From: Nymphaea colorata | Lineage: Eukaryota > Streptophyta > Magnoliopsida > Nymphaeales > Nymphaeaceae | Assembly (NCBI RefSeq): GCF_008831285.2 | Contig: NC_045139.1 | Location: 32,151,706-32,215,705, forward strand | Reading direction: 5' to 3' | DNA length: 64,000 nt | Shown here: positions 25,612 to 39,200 of the stretch, in pieces | Numbering within the stretch: the first letter of the stretch is position 1 | Layout: each line of letters begins with the position of its first letter | Position numbers and translations under genes: made by a program | Notes under the pieces: generated by a model | The model's database searches: none | What the model saw: only the letters and a program-made list of their open reading frames with translations | What the model was told of the DNA's origin: nothing

Positions 25612-28600
25612 ATGGGCAGTGAGCATCATACAACTGATGCCAGCCTTTCGGTGGATGGTGGTGGTAGTGTTGATCAATCAGAATGCACATCGAATGCACA
25701 TTCCCCTGCAACTGAAGGGAACGGGGATCAGGAACTGATAAGAAACCAGGAGGTCCCTGAACGCTTGAATAAAGGTGTTTATGTTTACAGGCAAGATGTT
25801 GTAAGGTCTGGTAAGAAAGAGGGACTGATTGGCATGGTTATGGAAGTTGGTGGAGACCTGGACTCAGATAGCAGCATTAGCGACAGTGAGGATGATTCTG
25901 ATAGCAATGATTTGTTGTTAAATGGTCAAGTTAAAGTCATATGGGCTGATCATACCGAGACAAAAGATAATGCTGATGAGATTGTGGTTGCAGACAGGGC
26001 GTTTATGCATGGTGATGTTGTGGCATCTGCTTCTGATCCAACTGGACAGACAGGAACCGTGGTGGATGTGGACATCAAGGTTGATTTGCTGGCTGCAAAT
26101 GGGGAAATAATAAAAGACATTTCCTCGAGGGAATTACTGCGGGTTAGGGATTTCACCATTGGTGATTATGTGCTTAATGGACCTTGGCTAGGCCGTGTTG
26201 ATGAAGTTTTAGATAATGTGACTGTGATGTTCGATGATGGGTCTGCTTGTAAAGTGATTAAGGCTGACCCTGTGCGGCTTGCACCTGTTTCAACAAGCCT
26301 GCTTGAAGATGCACATTTTCCATACTATCCTGGCCAAAGGGTTAAATCATCATCTTCGTCAGTGTTCAAAAATTCTAGGTGGATTTCAGGCTCATGGAAA
26401 GCTAGCCGTTGCGAAGGAACGGTGGTTAAGGTGCAGGCAGCATCAGTGTTTGTTTATTGGATTGCTTCAGCCAGCACTGGCTATGGTTCTGACTCCATCG
26501 CCATTCCTAGCGATGAGCAAGATCCTAAGAATTTGAAACTGCTATCTTGTTTGTCATATGCAAACTGGCAACTAGGTGACTGGTGTCTTTTCCCTTCGCA
26601 TAAGCATTCTGCTACTAGTGTTTCATTAAATGGGAAACATGGTGGCTCTTTCTGCAGTTCTGATTCTCAGATTAAGGGCATTGATGATTTGTTAACTACT
26701 CATGTGGAAGATATGGGCAACGGATCCAGCACAGAAGGCTCTGCAGTAGACTCCTGTGATCCTGGGCTTGCTTATACAAAGCCAAATCCATGTGATATGG
26801 TGGATAAGAAGTTTTCAGAGCTTGAAATAAATGATCAAAATGGTGAATGTAGTAGTAGTTCTATCCGACTTGAACCTGAAGATAGTGATCTAACAGGTCA
26901 CTTGGGTTTACATGCAGCAACAACAGGAAAGCTAGATGAAAATGGGAACTTTGACCTTCGTCAAAGCAATAGTGATTCAGTGGAAATTGGGCAAAAACAA
27001 AAGCTGGATGAGCGTAATGACAGTATAGGAGATAATGCATCAGATTTTGGTTCTTGCAGCAGTTCACTTTCAGTAAAAAAAGAACCTGCTCATGATAATC
27101 GCCTTTCTCATAGAAAAAAGCTTCGTAAAATTGTTGTAAAACGGGATAAGAGGGCAAAAAGAAAAGAAGAAGCATTTGAAAAAGCTCTTCTTATTGCAAA
27201 CACTGTCACTAAGGTTGATGTGATTTGGCAGGATGGAGTGAGGCAGAATGGTATATTTTCAAAGGACTTGATCCCAATTGATGACACTGGTGATCATGAA
27301 TTCTACCCTGAGCAGTATGTGGTGGAGAAAACTTCAAATGAAGATGAAGACATTCCTGCAGTGAAGCGTGTAGGAGTTGTTAAAAGCGTTGATGCAAAGG
27401 AGCGAACTGCTCTAGTAAGATGGTTAAAGCCTGCATCACGACCAGAAGATCTTAGAGAGTTTGATACAGAAGAACTTGTAAGTGTATATGAACTTGATCA
27501 ACATCCTGATTATGACTATTGCTATGGAGATACTGTAATCCGTCTCTCTCCAATCTTTGGTGCTGCTGAAGTAGTCAGTTCTGGCGATCTTAATGGTGAG
27601 AGGCACCATCAAGCTGGCTCAGAAGAGTTGTGTGGTAAAACAGAGACCATAGACCAATCTGATCAGCAGCAGTCAGGACAAGTTTCTGAACATGAAAATA
27701 TTAGCCATTTTGATAGTGTATCATGGGTTGGCAATGTAACTGGTCTTAAAGATGGTGATATACAGGTTACGTGGGCAGATGGTATGGTGTCAATGGTATG
27801 TGTCTTTGACTTTCTCTTCTTACGTTCATATGTTTAAAATGTGTCCATGATATCCAGAATTGGGTTAATAGTTGGGTAGTGTCATTATGACTTGTTTGCG
27901 TTGAATCTTCAAGTTCCACTGGAGCCATGTGATAAGGGCATTTTGAAATAGGAGCTGTTTCTAGTAGGAGCTCAATCTCAAACTCTAACTCCTAGATGAT
28001 GGGAACCGTGGAAGCTCATCTGGAAAAACATTTAGGAACCCCATAGCCACATTGGCTTGGTATAGTGTGATTTGATGCTCTTGGTTTGATGGCATACTTT
28101 TCAAAAATAAATTACGCCCCTGGGATAAGTACGTTTGCACCTTCAGAGTGAATTAGCTTCCCACCCCTAGATGGTTCTCTGCACGTAGCTCTATCTGCAC
28201 TCAACTGAACCTGTTCTCTCTCTATTAAAAATAATGTATAGAAATGGAGATTGCATATTTGTACCATGTAGCGAGCTAGTACACTTTGATCATTTGATGT
28301 CATAAAACACTGCGTATACATTAATGGAAATGAAATATGTTTATTAACTTGTCTACTGTTTTCAGAAACAGTAATTTAGAATAAAATCTTAAATGGAAAA
28401 ACTCTAATCAATTGTTTGCTCAGGAAGATTCAAGGAAAATGCCTATTTAGGGCATTGGCGCAAGTTAGGTTCAGTAAAGAGGCCAGAACTGGACTAGTAT
28501 TAAGGTTAGTGACTTGATATAAATTTTGCTAAAAGACATCCTAAACATTTGGACATAGGCTACATTAGCAATCCTTTCATGTGTAATGGGCACTGATCAA

Positions 28601-31600
28601 CCCATTTCCTTTAATATGGCCCGTGATCGATTTGATTTTCTTCTAAACTTGCTGCATGAATGTTGAACAGCTTGAAGCTCTTTTGCTTTCTTGATTTGGT
28701 TTAGCACTTACAGAAATAATTGAAGGATCTTACCTTATTTGATAAAAAGTCTAAATTAGGTAATTGTAATCTCCTGAAAAAAATGAATTTTCAAATCCAT
28801 TTATCCTTTTATCCATGAGACAATGGTGTTATACCTTCATGGGTCATGCAGATCCTTCTAGGTGAACAGTAGCAAACGTGGGGTTACTTGGAGATCGGTT
28901 ATTGGAACTTGGTTAGCATGAAGTTTAGTACTGTACTTCAGACTGTTTCCATAATCCAGTAGTCGTATCTTAACAGCCATATTTAGTTTGAGATGGGCAT
29001 ATTAACAGTACTAAGCAAATGCTAATGCCTTCCTCCTTTCTGTCTACATTGATGCTGAAATTAACAAATTTCTTTTTGATACATGCTTGTTTTTCAACCT
29101 AGTGTGGGAATGTATTAGGTCGGACATTCTTCATGCTTAGTTGTGTCTCCTTTTGCAATCAAAATTTTCGATGGCTTTTGCAGCACTAAAGAACTACCTG
29201 GTCAAAAGTTGCATTCCTTTTATATCTACCCAAGCCAATGCATGGTTCATAACAAATAACCGTGTGTTTGAGACAGTAACACTGAAAAACTTTACAATTC
29301 ATGAAGATGGAGATTGCTAAAAAACTGAATGAGGAAATCATGTTGGAATCCATTTTTTGGCATGAAAATAGTAAATAACTCACATAAAACAGGATCCAAA
29401 TGTTTATCATCACAATATTATGGCCACAAACCACTAGAATTTGGTATAGTTGACAACTAAGTTGCTTGGAGCGAAGAGTGTATGTGAATTTAATAACTAT
29501 TTGTTGCACTAATAGCTTATCTACTATACCTTTTTGAAGGTGGGCCCTCAAGCTGTGTTTGTTGTTGGTCGTGATGATGACGATGATTCCAGCCAAGCTA
29601 ACATTGAAGATGGTGATGATGATGCTGCCAGTTGGGAGACAGTTGATTCTGATGATATGAACGCACTTGAGAACGTTGATGAGGTATTTTGTGCTAAAGC
29701 TGAACATTAACATCAGTTTCGTGCCAGAGCCAATTGAATATTCTGAACTGTCTGGTTTAGGAAAATAAGGAAGATGGGTTGCAGCAGGCCATCGAACATG
29801 ATCCAGAGGCTGCTGGAGTTGTCGTTTCCCCTGGCGAGGACATGCATGGACAAACTGGAGGTCTTTCTATTACTCTTGCAGCACTTGGATTTGTTACTAG
29901 AATTGCCTCTGGATTATTCTTTAGAGGAAGAAAGCAGACAGACTCATTGGAACCAAACAATTCTGATGGTGTGTCTGCATTTTGGATTGTGTAAATCATT
30001 GCAATATTCAGTCAGATGATCATGAGGCTGGTTCTTTATGATCTAACCTTGTGTACATTTCTTGCATCAGGTATTCAATCTGCTGAGAATACTTCAGAGA
30101 ATTTTAGTGTAGAATCAGCTGATGGTGCTGCTGGACTTGATTTGGATCGGAATGATTCCTCAGATGCCCCGACGTTTCAACAGAACGGATATGACAGCTT
30201 AAATTGTGCCAGTGATACTAATGTCTTTAAACATTTCGATAGTGCTACAACTCCAGAAGACCATTATTTCCTCAATGAAAACGGGCAGGTATGCTTTTTC
30301 TGGTTTAATCTGCAGTAGTAATACTACTTGAACAGTTGAACGACTATGTGCTGTGTTTGAAGTAACTTAACTTTTTCCCCTTGAAAATTCCCGATAGGGA
30401 TTTTGATTGGCATCTGCTGAATAGATGTCATTTCCCTTGATATTTGTGAATGCTATGCATGTGCTTCTTGAGAATACTCAGGATATTCGTTTAAGTCATA
30501 TTGCAAGAGTTTGTTTCCCTGCCTTGCTAATTGTGATAGTTGAGTTTTTCAGAGATTATAGGGACAGGTTCCATAATTTTTTCCTTCACATTCATTGAAA
30601 GAAAAAGTTGCTTGGATTCTGCTTACACAAACCAGGCAGAATTTGTCCATGTCTAGATTGGCATTTCCATTGTAGTTAATTCTAATCATCACAACTTCTA
30701 GATTCTCTATCACCAGCCCTGAATGTTAGGGCGCATGATTGAAGGTTTGAACCCCATAAATGTCCCCGACGTTTGTGGGGTAGAGGCCATGTGGTTGTAT
30801 GCACTTGGGCGACAACAATGTCCCTTGATCCAGTTTGTGATTTCTGCGTATAAAAATGAAAAGAACTTCTCTAGTCTCTACTGTTTCTTTTTTATGTGTC
30901 GTTCCTTGTTACAATCGTGATGGCATATCTGATTAATGAGAATTTTTTATTCAAAATAAAAAAATTGTCATTCAGACTGCCTGTGAGAGGAAGTGGGCGA
31001 AGAAGGTTCAGCAAGAATGGTGCATCCTTGAGAAAAATTTGCCAGGTAAGCCTTATTTCCTGCAAGTGGGTGCATTTTGATTGGATGCTACTCATGCCAT
31101 GCTAGTTTAAAATCCGCATAGAATATTAGTTCATATCAGGCAAGTCATGAGTCTATATTTAACTAGTTCGAATATTATATCATATCAAGCAAGTCATGAG
31201 TCTGTATTTAAAATGTCTCGTAATATTGGAAAAGTTGGGAATGGAAAATGAAATACAAACCATGAATCTATGACTAAGCAAATGTAGGACATAAATAATT
31301 GAACATCTGATCTTGCTTTAAAGCTATGAATCTGCGAATAAAGTGTTAGACTCAAATTGGATACCTAATACGGCAGATGCATTTGCACCCAATAATGTTG
31401 TCTGTATGGAATTACGCAATGCCCATACCATATACCATATTCTATCCTAAGGGCATAACTCGTGACTGACCTACAATAAATAACTGTTTGATTTGTTAAA
31501 TTGCTTTCACAGCATATTGAAGAAATTGATGTGTTGTTTTACAGAGACAATTTACGTGAGAGTTTATGAAGAGCGTATGGACCTCCTGAGATCAGTTATA

Positions 31601-32881
31601 GTTGGTGCATATGGGACTCCTTACCAAGATGGCCTTTTTTTCTTTGATTTTTACCTTCCGCAAGAGTATCCACTTGTTCCACCCGTAAGCCTCTCCAGCT
31701 GTGTTTTCTGATTGAGTTTGTTTCAGTTTATTATCATGCATTCTTTAACATATTATGTCTTCTGATCTATCTTCTAAAAACATGCAGTTGGCATATTATC
31801 ATTCTGGTGGTTTGCGGATAAATCCAAATTTATATGAGAATGGAAGAGTGTGTCTCAGCCTTCTAAACACATGGACTGGTAAAGGAAATGAAGTTTGGGA
31901 CCCCTCATCCTCGAGCATTCTTCAAGTACTTGTCTCGCTTCAGGGCCTGGTTCTCAATTCCAAACCATACTTCAATGAGGCCGGTTATGATAGACAGGTT
32001 GGGACAGCTGAAGGAGAGAAAAATTCATTGTCATACAATGAAAATTCATTCCTGCTGAGCTGCAAGTCCATGCTGTATGTTTTGCGGAGACCACCAAAGG
32101 TATGTCTTTGGTCTGCTACGATGCCAATTTCTTCAAACTTGTATTTCCCCACCACCACCAACCCCCTTCCCCCACCCACTTCTCTTTTTTCTCCACATGC
32201 ACACTCTTGATCAGCATTTCACCAGTTCGTTGCGACATTTTTCTGATCACCCAGGACTGGCCTTCCTCTCTATATTACAGTAAGATAGTTATCACAAAGA
32301 ATTGTGAAATGTGCAACTTTACTTCAGGCGACTTGCCTGAAAAAACTGGAGGACATCTCCTAAAGCCTTTCATGTTCAATTTTATGGTAATTGCTGAGGA
32401 AGGGAGGGGGGGAGGGGGAGGGGGATATACAGCAATTTTATGGTCATTGTATGCACAACTGCAAACACTGATGAGTTGATTCTCATCCAGCTATGTGTTA
32501 CTTTCTAAAGTGCCTCTTCATCCTATTAGATCAAATAATTTGACTGAGAATTTCTTTACTGACTTCTCTGCTGCGTCATTTTCACTGATTGAACTTTTCT
32601 TCTTATGGTTGAAGAACTTTGAAGCACTAGTGAGGGACCATTTTCAAAAGCGTGGTTTGTACATTCTCAAGGCATGCGATGCATATCTCAAGGGTGCTGT
32701 TGTCGGCTCTCTAACTAAAGATGCCACTGTGACCGAGAGAAGCAATGAGCAAGGGAGCTCCGTTGGGTTCAAATTGATGCTGTCAAAGCTTCTGCCTAGA
32801 CTGTTCACTGCCTTGAAGGAAGTTGGAGCTGACTGTCAGCAATTTGAGCACCTTGCTTCGAAGTCAAACATAGAAAGATGA
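25612..32881 (+). CDS. UBC23: Large E2 ubiquitin-conjugating enzyme, UBC23-like (UBE2O/PHO2 class)
   Basis: Eight coding exons: 25612-27795, 29540-29683, 29761-29968, 30071-30288, 30976-31045, 31545-31684, 31788-32099 and 32615-32881. Phases agree and give 1180 residues. The start is the ATG directly after a cag acceptor (MGSEHHTTDAS). The N-terminal two-thirds has an acidic stretch and repeated small beta-rich modules (VYRQDVV, GDYVLNGPWLGRVDEV, FPYYPGQRVKSSSSSVF, GNVTGLKDGDIQVTWADG). The UBC fold covers roughly residues 920-1090, with GTPYQDGLFFFDF, then NGRVCLSLLNTW carrying the catalytic Cys1010, and SKPYFNEAGYD. Such enzymes act as hybrid E2/E3s; the relative PHO2/UBC24 degrades phosphate transporters at endomembranes. 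The HPDYDYCYGDTVIRLSPI block and overall length match UBC23 better than UBC24. No miR399-like site was seen in the putative leader. Confidence 0.93.
30700..30880 (+). mobile_element. Possible SINE-like sequence in a UBC23 intron
   Basis: aaggtttgaaccccat is a good Pol III B-box match. It is followed by GC-richer text (tgtccccgacgtttgtgggg) unlike the AT-rich intron around it. The A box is unclear and no target duplication was found. Confidence 0.3.
31121..31211. repeat. 49-bp tandem duplication in a UBC23 intron
   Basis: The copies start at 31121 and 31170. Both read gaatatta, then catatca, then gcaagtcatgagtct and tatttaa. Confidence 0.85.
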
Positions 32882-34933
32882 TTATAGACCAATGGTTCTG
32901 TTCACTTCAGCGAGTTGGAATTGATTCAGGTGATAGGCGTCGATCTTTTCAAACTCCATGAATGCTTAATGCAGGCCCTGTGCTGCTTCATGAAGTATAA
33001 ATTTCAGTTGCAATTTTCAGGAACTGCAGATGATTGGAAGGTCGAGGGTGGGGTTGGGGTGAGTTTGTATTTGTCATCCATTCTTTATTCAAGTGGCCTA
33101 AAATTGAAGCTTCTTTTGTCTTGTCTTGAGTTTACCATGGTCATATTCTGCCAGCTTAGTTTGTGATGCCATTCTTACAGTGACGTCTAATCACTGCAAA
33201 ATTTGTATTTTACTTGTGACGAAGTATTCCATTGTTGTTTTTAGACTAAATCAAGGTATAAATGTTGCTCATCCAAGAAAGTTAATGTAAGTTCTTTTCG
33301 TCGTCCGGTGCCAATCCCCTCTTGATGGTATTCAATCTCATTGTGCCTGCCTGATGACATTCAACATTTCAATAAAAAGATTATGTTTCCTATTTTAGGG
33401 ACATTCCTGCATTGCTTCTCCGACTGTTCTTTTCTTTGTTTGCATGGGTACTATAACTGATTTACCCCTCTCTCTCTCTCTCTCTCTATCTGTCCTTTTC
33501 TCTCGGTGGGATGTTGTTATTCGTCATCAACCCCTCGGGGGTGCTGGATTCTCAACCTTTATTGTAGCAATTTGGATTTGCAGTTGTTTTGATTGTTGGC
33601 ATTTTGCTACTTTGGACTTTTTTTTTGCTCGCCTTCATTTGCTTCAAGTATAATATCCCCACCCCCCATGCTTGGTCTAACTTTCTCTCCCACCCATCTC
33701 CGTAAAGTCTTTAGACATGCATTAGATACTTTCCTTTTCTTCCTTTTATCTCGCTGGTTCCCTCCCTCGGCTGCCCCTTTTTTGCCTCCTTTGGTCCTTT
33801 TGTTGCCTTGCTTTCTTGTCGAATTCTTTGGCTTGCTGGCCCCTATTGGTATGTCATTCTTCTTGTAGGTCATATCAATACCTTTGATCACCTCGAGCAC
33901 ATTGGCTTTCATCTAGCTAATGGTTGTGTCTTCTGTTGTAGTGTTGCATAGTCACTCGTTTACTTGTTTAGTTCTTGCCTTTTCTTTCAGGATATCCTTT
34001 CACCTGTTTGGGCCTTTTTTGCTTGATCTCCTTTCTGACCTTTCCTCTGCTCGCCTGCTTCTTCTTTTTATCCCTTTGCACTCTTCTTTCCGGCTTTGGC
34101 GGTATACTTGGCAGACGAGGCTTATTAGTTGTTGTTGGTGGGTCTAGGAAAGGAGCACCAATAGTGTTCAGAGGTACGACTGTATCAATTGACCAAGTTA
34201 TCTCCGTGGTGAAGGCTGATGTGGTGAAGGCTGATGCGTATCTGGCTTTCCGCCTAGGTCAGCATTTGCGTTCGGATACAGAATAGCTTTTCACTCTCTT
34301 TATTTTTCTTTCTTCTTTTCTTCTCTTCGCCTTCATTGTTTGTCATCTTCTTTGTACACTTTGTTTTCTATCTTTATTTTTTGCCGACTTTTTGTGATCT
34401 TAGTGACTTCTTGTCACTCAATTTTGTTAATGCATTTCCATTTTTTCGGGGCTCTCTCTCTCTCTCTTTGCCAAAGAAAAATAGCAAAACCTGGATGCTT
34501 TGTTCAAAATATACACGTTCCTTGTGGAGAACCTCTAGAGATTCACACCATTGCGTCGGTTCAGTTGATGAATGATCACCATTATGACCAAGCTTGTTGA
34601 TGGGTTCACCACTTATTCTTGTTGTCGCATAGGAGCATTGATTCAGTGGAGATGTTCTATCCATTTTAGAATATTGGAATATCGATATATCGAATCTATT
34701 TCAGAAAATGTAGCAAGACAAACATTGACTTGGGCTGGAGGAAAGAACACGCTAGAGGGACTTGTGACAAGCCGACGACGTTGTGACTGTCCTGGTGGGG
34801 GTTTAACTCAGTGACCAATATAAAAATGACTCTCTGATTGTGGATATATGAATTTTGGAATGTGAGCATTATCACATACGAGTAGTTTTATGTACTGATT
34901 TAGGTGAGTACGAGTAGAATAGTTTTTGAAAAA

Positions 34934-34991
<58 letters not shown>

Positions 34992-36278
34992 GACCACTTG
35001 GGTAAAGGATAAAAATCAGATCCATTAATTATAAATTATTTTTTATGCAATCTAACCTTATAGATATGATCATTAAGGGTGATTTGAATAGAAACAGCTA
35101 GTCATTTACTTACTTTGACATTATGTTTTAATCATAAAAAATGAACATCTTGTAACATCAAAATTTTGATAGTAGAAAAGATCAACCTTTTACAAAAATT
35201 AATTTGAACTAAAACTTGATTTATATGAAATTAGTGTTTATAGACACCTTAGAAACAGGTGAGTCGGGGTTCGAGAACCGGTGCTGATGAAGTAATTGCC
35301 AATGTCACCCCTTGGCCCAGTAACATATACAATAGCACGATGACAAGTTGGATACATTATCGAATTTGTGTATCTTCAAGTTGAGAACTCATACTTTCCA
35401 AGTTGCTTTAATCGAATTAATTTGGATGCATAGACCATTCTATCACAACCTTTTTGCTTTGAACTAAACTTTAGTTTAAACCGCATGTTCTTTAAATGCT
35501 TATTTTGTTTTAGCAGTTTGCCTTTTGCCAATACCGTTGGGTTTAAATATTTCATACATGGTTTACACATTATACACGTTATATTATACTTAAAAATTGA
35601 CCTTTGAAAGATTTTATGATATTAAATTTCACAAAAAACAGTTTAAGAGAGTCCCCATTTAGAACATGAGCCGCTTGCGTTGGACTGTTAAATTTGAACT
35701 TGGGCTCCTGCATTTTGATGAACAGGTTGTTTCCCAACCCTTGGAGGTGTCGACTAAGATCTGATTACTTAACCTGAAACTGAATCCCCGTTGTTGGATC
35801 TGTTCAAAGAAAAACAGATCCAAATTTTATTGGAGTCAAACTTCCATATATAACTTGGTAGTTGGATCTGAAATTAAGTTGACGATCCAGCAAAATCTGA
35901 CTCAATTATTTGTAGACTTGCGGTCTAACCTTTGTCGGCTTTGGGTTTGTTTCGAAGTTTCAAACATTCCTCTCTCCGTTCTAATACAAGTCCATCTTTT
36001 CTACAAAATGATTCAAGTAAATCGAATCTGCTAAATGGTCGATCCAAACCGTTTACTTCCTGGTAGCCGTAAGATCACATGGCACAGAGACCCTGTTTCC
36101 ATATCCGACGGTCTTGATCTCAATCGGACTCTCTAGAGAGAGAGAGAGAGAGCTCCTCCTGCAACGCAATTCCCATCAGGTCCATCCTTCCTCTGTTGCC
36201 AAGTAGTACTGTATCTACAGTCAAGTGGTAGCCCGACTTCTTCTCTTTCTTGGGAAGACTTATCTTTTTCTCTCGTCA
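32882..36278. other. Intergenic region between UBC23 and BFA3-like genes
   Basis: The first few hundred bases are probably the UBC23 3' UTR (aataaaaag at 33371 could be a polyadenylation signal). Pyrimidine-rich DNA follows at 33.4-34.5 kb. An open frame ending at 34286 shows no family features. (AT)n lies at 34937-34987. A B-box-like ggggttcgagaacc near 35266 may mark an old SINE. (GA)n lies at 36135-36152, just before the BFA3 leader. Confidence 0.55.
34937..34987. repeat. (AT)n microsatellite
   Basis: About 25 AT units in intergenic DNA. Confidence 0.95.
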
Positions 36279-39200
36279 ATGGCGTTAGCCTACTCGTCTC
36301 TGCACTTTCGGCTCGCTCCCCCGACAGTGGCAGAACTGCCCATATCTTGTAGGCTTGCTGTTTCTACCTCCCAACCTCTCGCTGCCGTTTCCCAGCACTC
36401 TCCCTTCCATCTACGTTCCCGCCGGTATAGGCCTCTCCAACGTTCTGCTGTACCATCCTTAGGTCAGACATTGCTCTCTTTTTTTTTTCTCCACATTTTT
36501 TCGATTGCCAATACATATTTGTTCTTTTTGTGTTGTCGCCCCGACGATTTGTAAAGGAAAGATACTATTTGGGGGCGTAGAGATAATATTTGTTGGTCTT
36601 TCCCCTCTCTTGTTCCTTTTCATGGCATTTTATTCGTCGTAATGCAGATTGTGTTTTCTGGGTCTCTTTCTTTTCCTTCCTTTTTTTCTCTTTGCTTATC
36701 GAAATGGTAGTCGTTGGTTTTCATTTCTCATTTCCTCTATGCTTCACTTCTGCTACTGTCTGAAGAACAGATTTTAGACTCATGGTATATTCATTTTCCT
36801 CTGTTATTGTTGTGGATTTCCTCATGTTGATTGGTCACTTCTGTTCGTCACAAATCGGCGATTGTTTCTATTATTTGAAGATGGTACGGAGCTCTAGCGC
36901 GTGTTCTCGCGGTCACCTTACTAGATTACGAAAATGTCATCAATCATTTATGATTCTTCGTTCTCTTTGAGCGGCAGCTATACAATGGAGCCCATGGAGG
37001 TGGCGTTGCCCAGTGAATCACTGGTATGCGTCTCTGTGGTAGTCACTACTGTATTTCTTACTCGGAGGGCTGCCCAGTGGCGTGTTACTAAATGAGCACA
37101 TTTTATGCGTGTAATTAATTGTAGTCTTGTATATATTTTTCATCCTTTTATGCCCCATTTAATGGAATTTTTTTTCTTGCATTACAAAATTCGTCGGAAG
37201 TTTTATGTAGTTTTCCTTTTTCCTGTTTGCAAAACCTAACTGGTTTGCATTGATTTTTTTTCCCTTTTATTTGGCTGTTCCCTTGCTCCTTGAAATATGA
37301 ATACCGTCTCTGTACCATTGAAGCCCATCATGACTTGGTTAATTTGCATTACTGGTTGAGTCTGTGACATATTTATCATAACTTAGGGGCGAAGACATTC
37401 CTTCAGGAACTTGCAAAATAAAAATGTAGTCTTTGCTAAAAAGCTGATAATTAGTGTTTTTTGTGTGTACTTGGTGGTCCACAGAAGAAAAATTGTCTGG
37501 TTTTTATCGGCCTTTGGTAGATGAATTGACACTCAAGCCAGTCAAATGAGATATATTTTTTCTTTATTCCTTCTAGTTCATGTTCTTCTGGATCATTATA
37601 TTCTCTCAAGCATTTTAACTTGCCTATAGTGATGTTTTCTTGCTTTCAGACTTTGAGTTTGTGGTGTGATAATTACTGCATTTGCTATTTAAGTTGAGGC
37701 ATTCCATAGGAAGACAAGAAGAAAAAGGTATCGACCAAATTTAGCAATTTGGAAAGTGAAGGCAAGAAGCAGTGTGGAATACAAGCAGGAAGCAGGATGC
37801 CTTAGATCTCTTAGGAAGCTACAAACTAGGAATGAAATGGAGACAAAATGGAAATCAGATCAGAAATAAATGAAAAAGCGTGTGGAAAGCAAACGGGAGT
37901 CCAGCTGGAACACGATTGGGAAGTGATTGGGAAGCCAAAACAAGGAAGGAGGAGAAACAGGAAAATAAACTGAAAGAAAAGCATAAAGAAGTGAGGAGGA
38001 AAGCAAGCTTCTCATATGAGAGAAGTGAGATACCCCTATCGCATAAAGAAGAGAAGAAGCATGCACAGTGACATTTCCTACGTTTCTTTAAAGTGCTGAA
38101 GCTTCCAAAATGTTGTTCCTGGGAAGCATTTTCCCACCCCTATTGTGCTTCCAATAGCCTTCACTTTTACTATTGGATGCATGTACCTACTTTCTAGAAC
38201 TACTTTTGTGTTAATGGTTGATTGATCCATTTAGTTATGTACGTTGATTGAGGGATTATGTTCAGTTTCTCTTGTTCTCATGATTGTGCAAGTGGTTATG
38301 AGAGTTATTGCTACAATGGGAGAGAAGCAGAGGGATTGTTTCAGAACTGAGGAACATGCAGTTTGTGGTTTGGTAAAGAATTTGCCTAAGCAACAACATG
38401 TCAATTGTCAAATCATATGAAACTCTTGATAGTTGTTGGAGGCAAGAAGAAAACCTTCAGGAAGGAGGTTGATATCCACTAATCATATCATCTTACTAAA
38501 AGACCTCGATGTCACTTAATAATGCTGGTTTGAATGCATTGAAATAGTACAAAATGCATTGACCAATAGCATAAGTGTTAAAAGAATACCAAAGTTGAAA
38601 CAGTATGATCTTGTATAGCAGTCTTATAACTTTGTGGCATATATTGCAAGTTAGCTACTTTTGCTAAGGTGGAAAAGTCTGATACCTATAAAATGTTATC
38701 TAGAAGTTAACCTGATTGATCAGGGTACTCAACATGATTGATCAGGGTACTCATACACAGAATTAAGGATTAGGATTTGCATGTTCGGTTTTTGGAATCT
38801 CAGGCTTCCCGCTTCTTAGTTCTCACTTCAATGTGAACTTGGACTCCAACTTGCTCTCATTACTTCTAGTGATTATTATTTCAGGTTTGTTTTTGTTTTG
38901 GCCACTAATGAAATTTGGTATATCTTGGTATTCCCTGCCTTCACTGCCTCTTATTCTGCAGTCTTTACCCTTGTTTTTAGTTCTTCCCTTGTGTTCAGTT
39001 AAGATAAGCTATTGTATTTCGTTCTTGTAATCCTGTCACCCTAAAGGTTGGCGTTTGACTAACTGTCTACCAGCTTTCTAAAATGTATCTGTTTTTATAT
39101 AGAAAACGTTATCCCTTTTTAAATTTCTTGATTGTGAAACATGCTGAGTAGTTTTCCATCTAAAAAGGTGCTTACTAGACCCGTTGAATTTGCCACTAAA

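Noticed and set aside
33975-34286. Open frame ending VVKADVVKADAYLAFRLGQHLRSDTE
   Set aside because: It has no recognisable family, a pyrimidine-rich and low-complexity start, and no splice partners. The repeated gtgaaggctgatg is a 15-bp local duplication.
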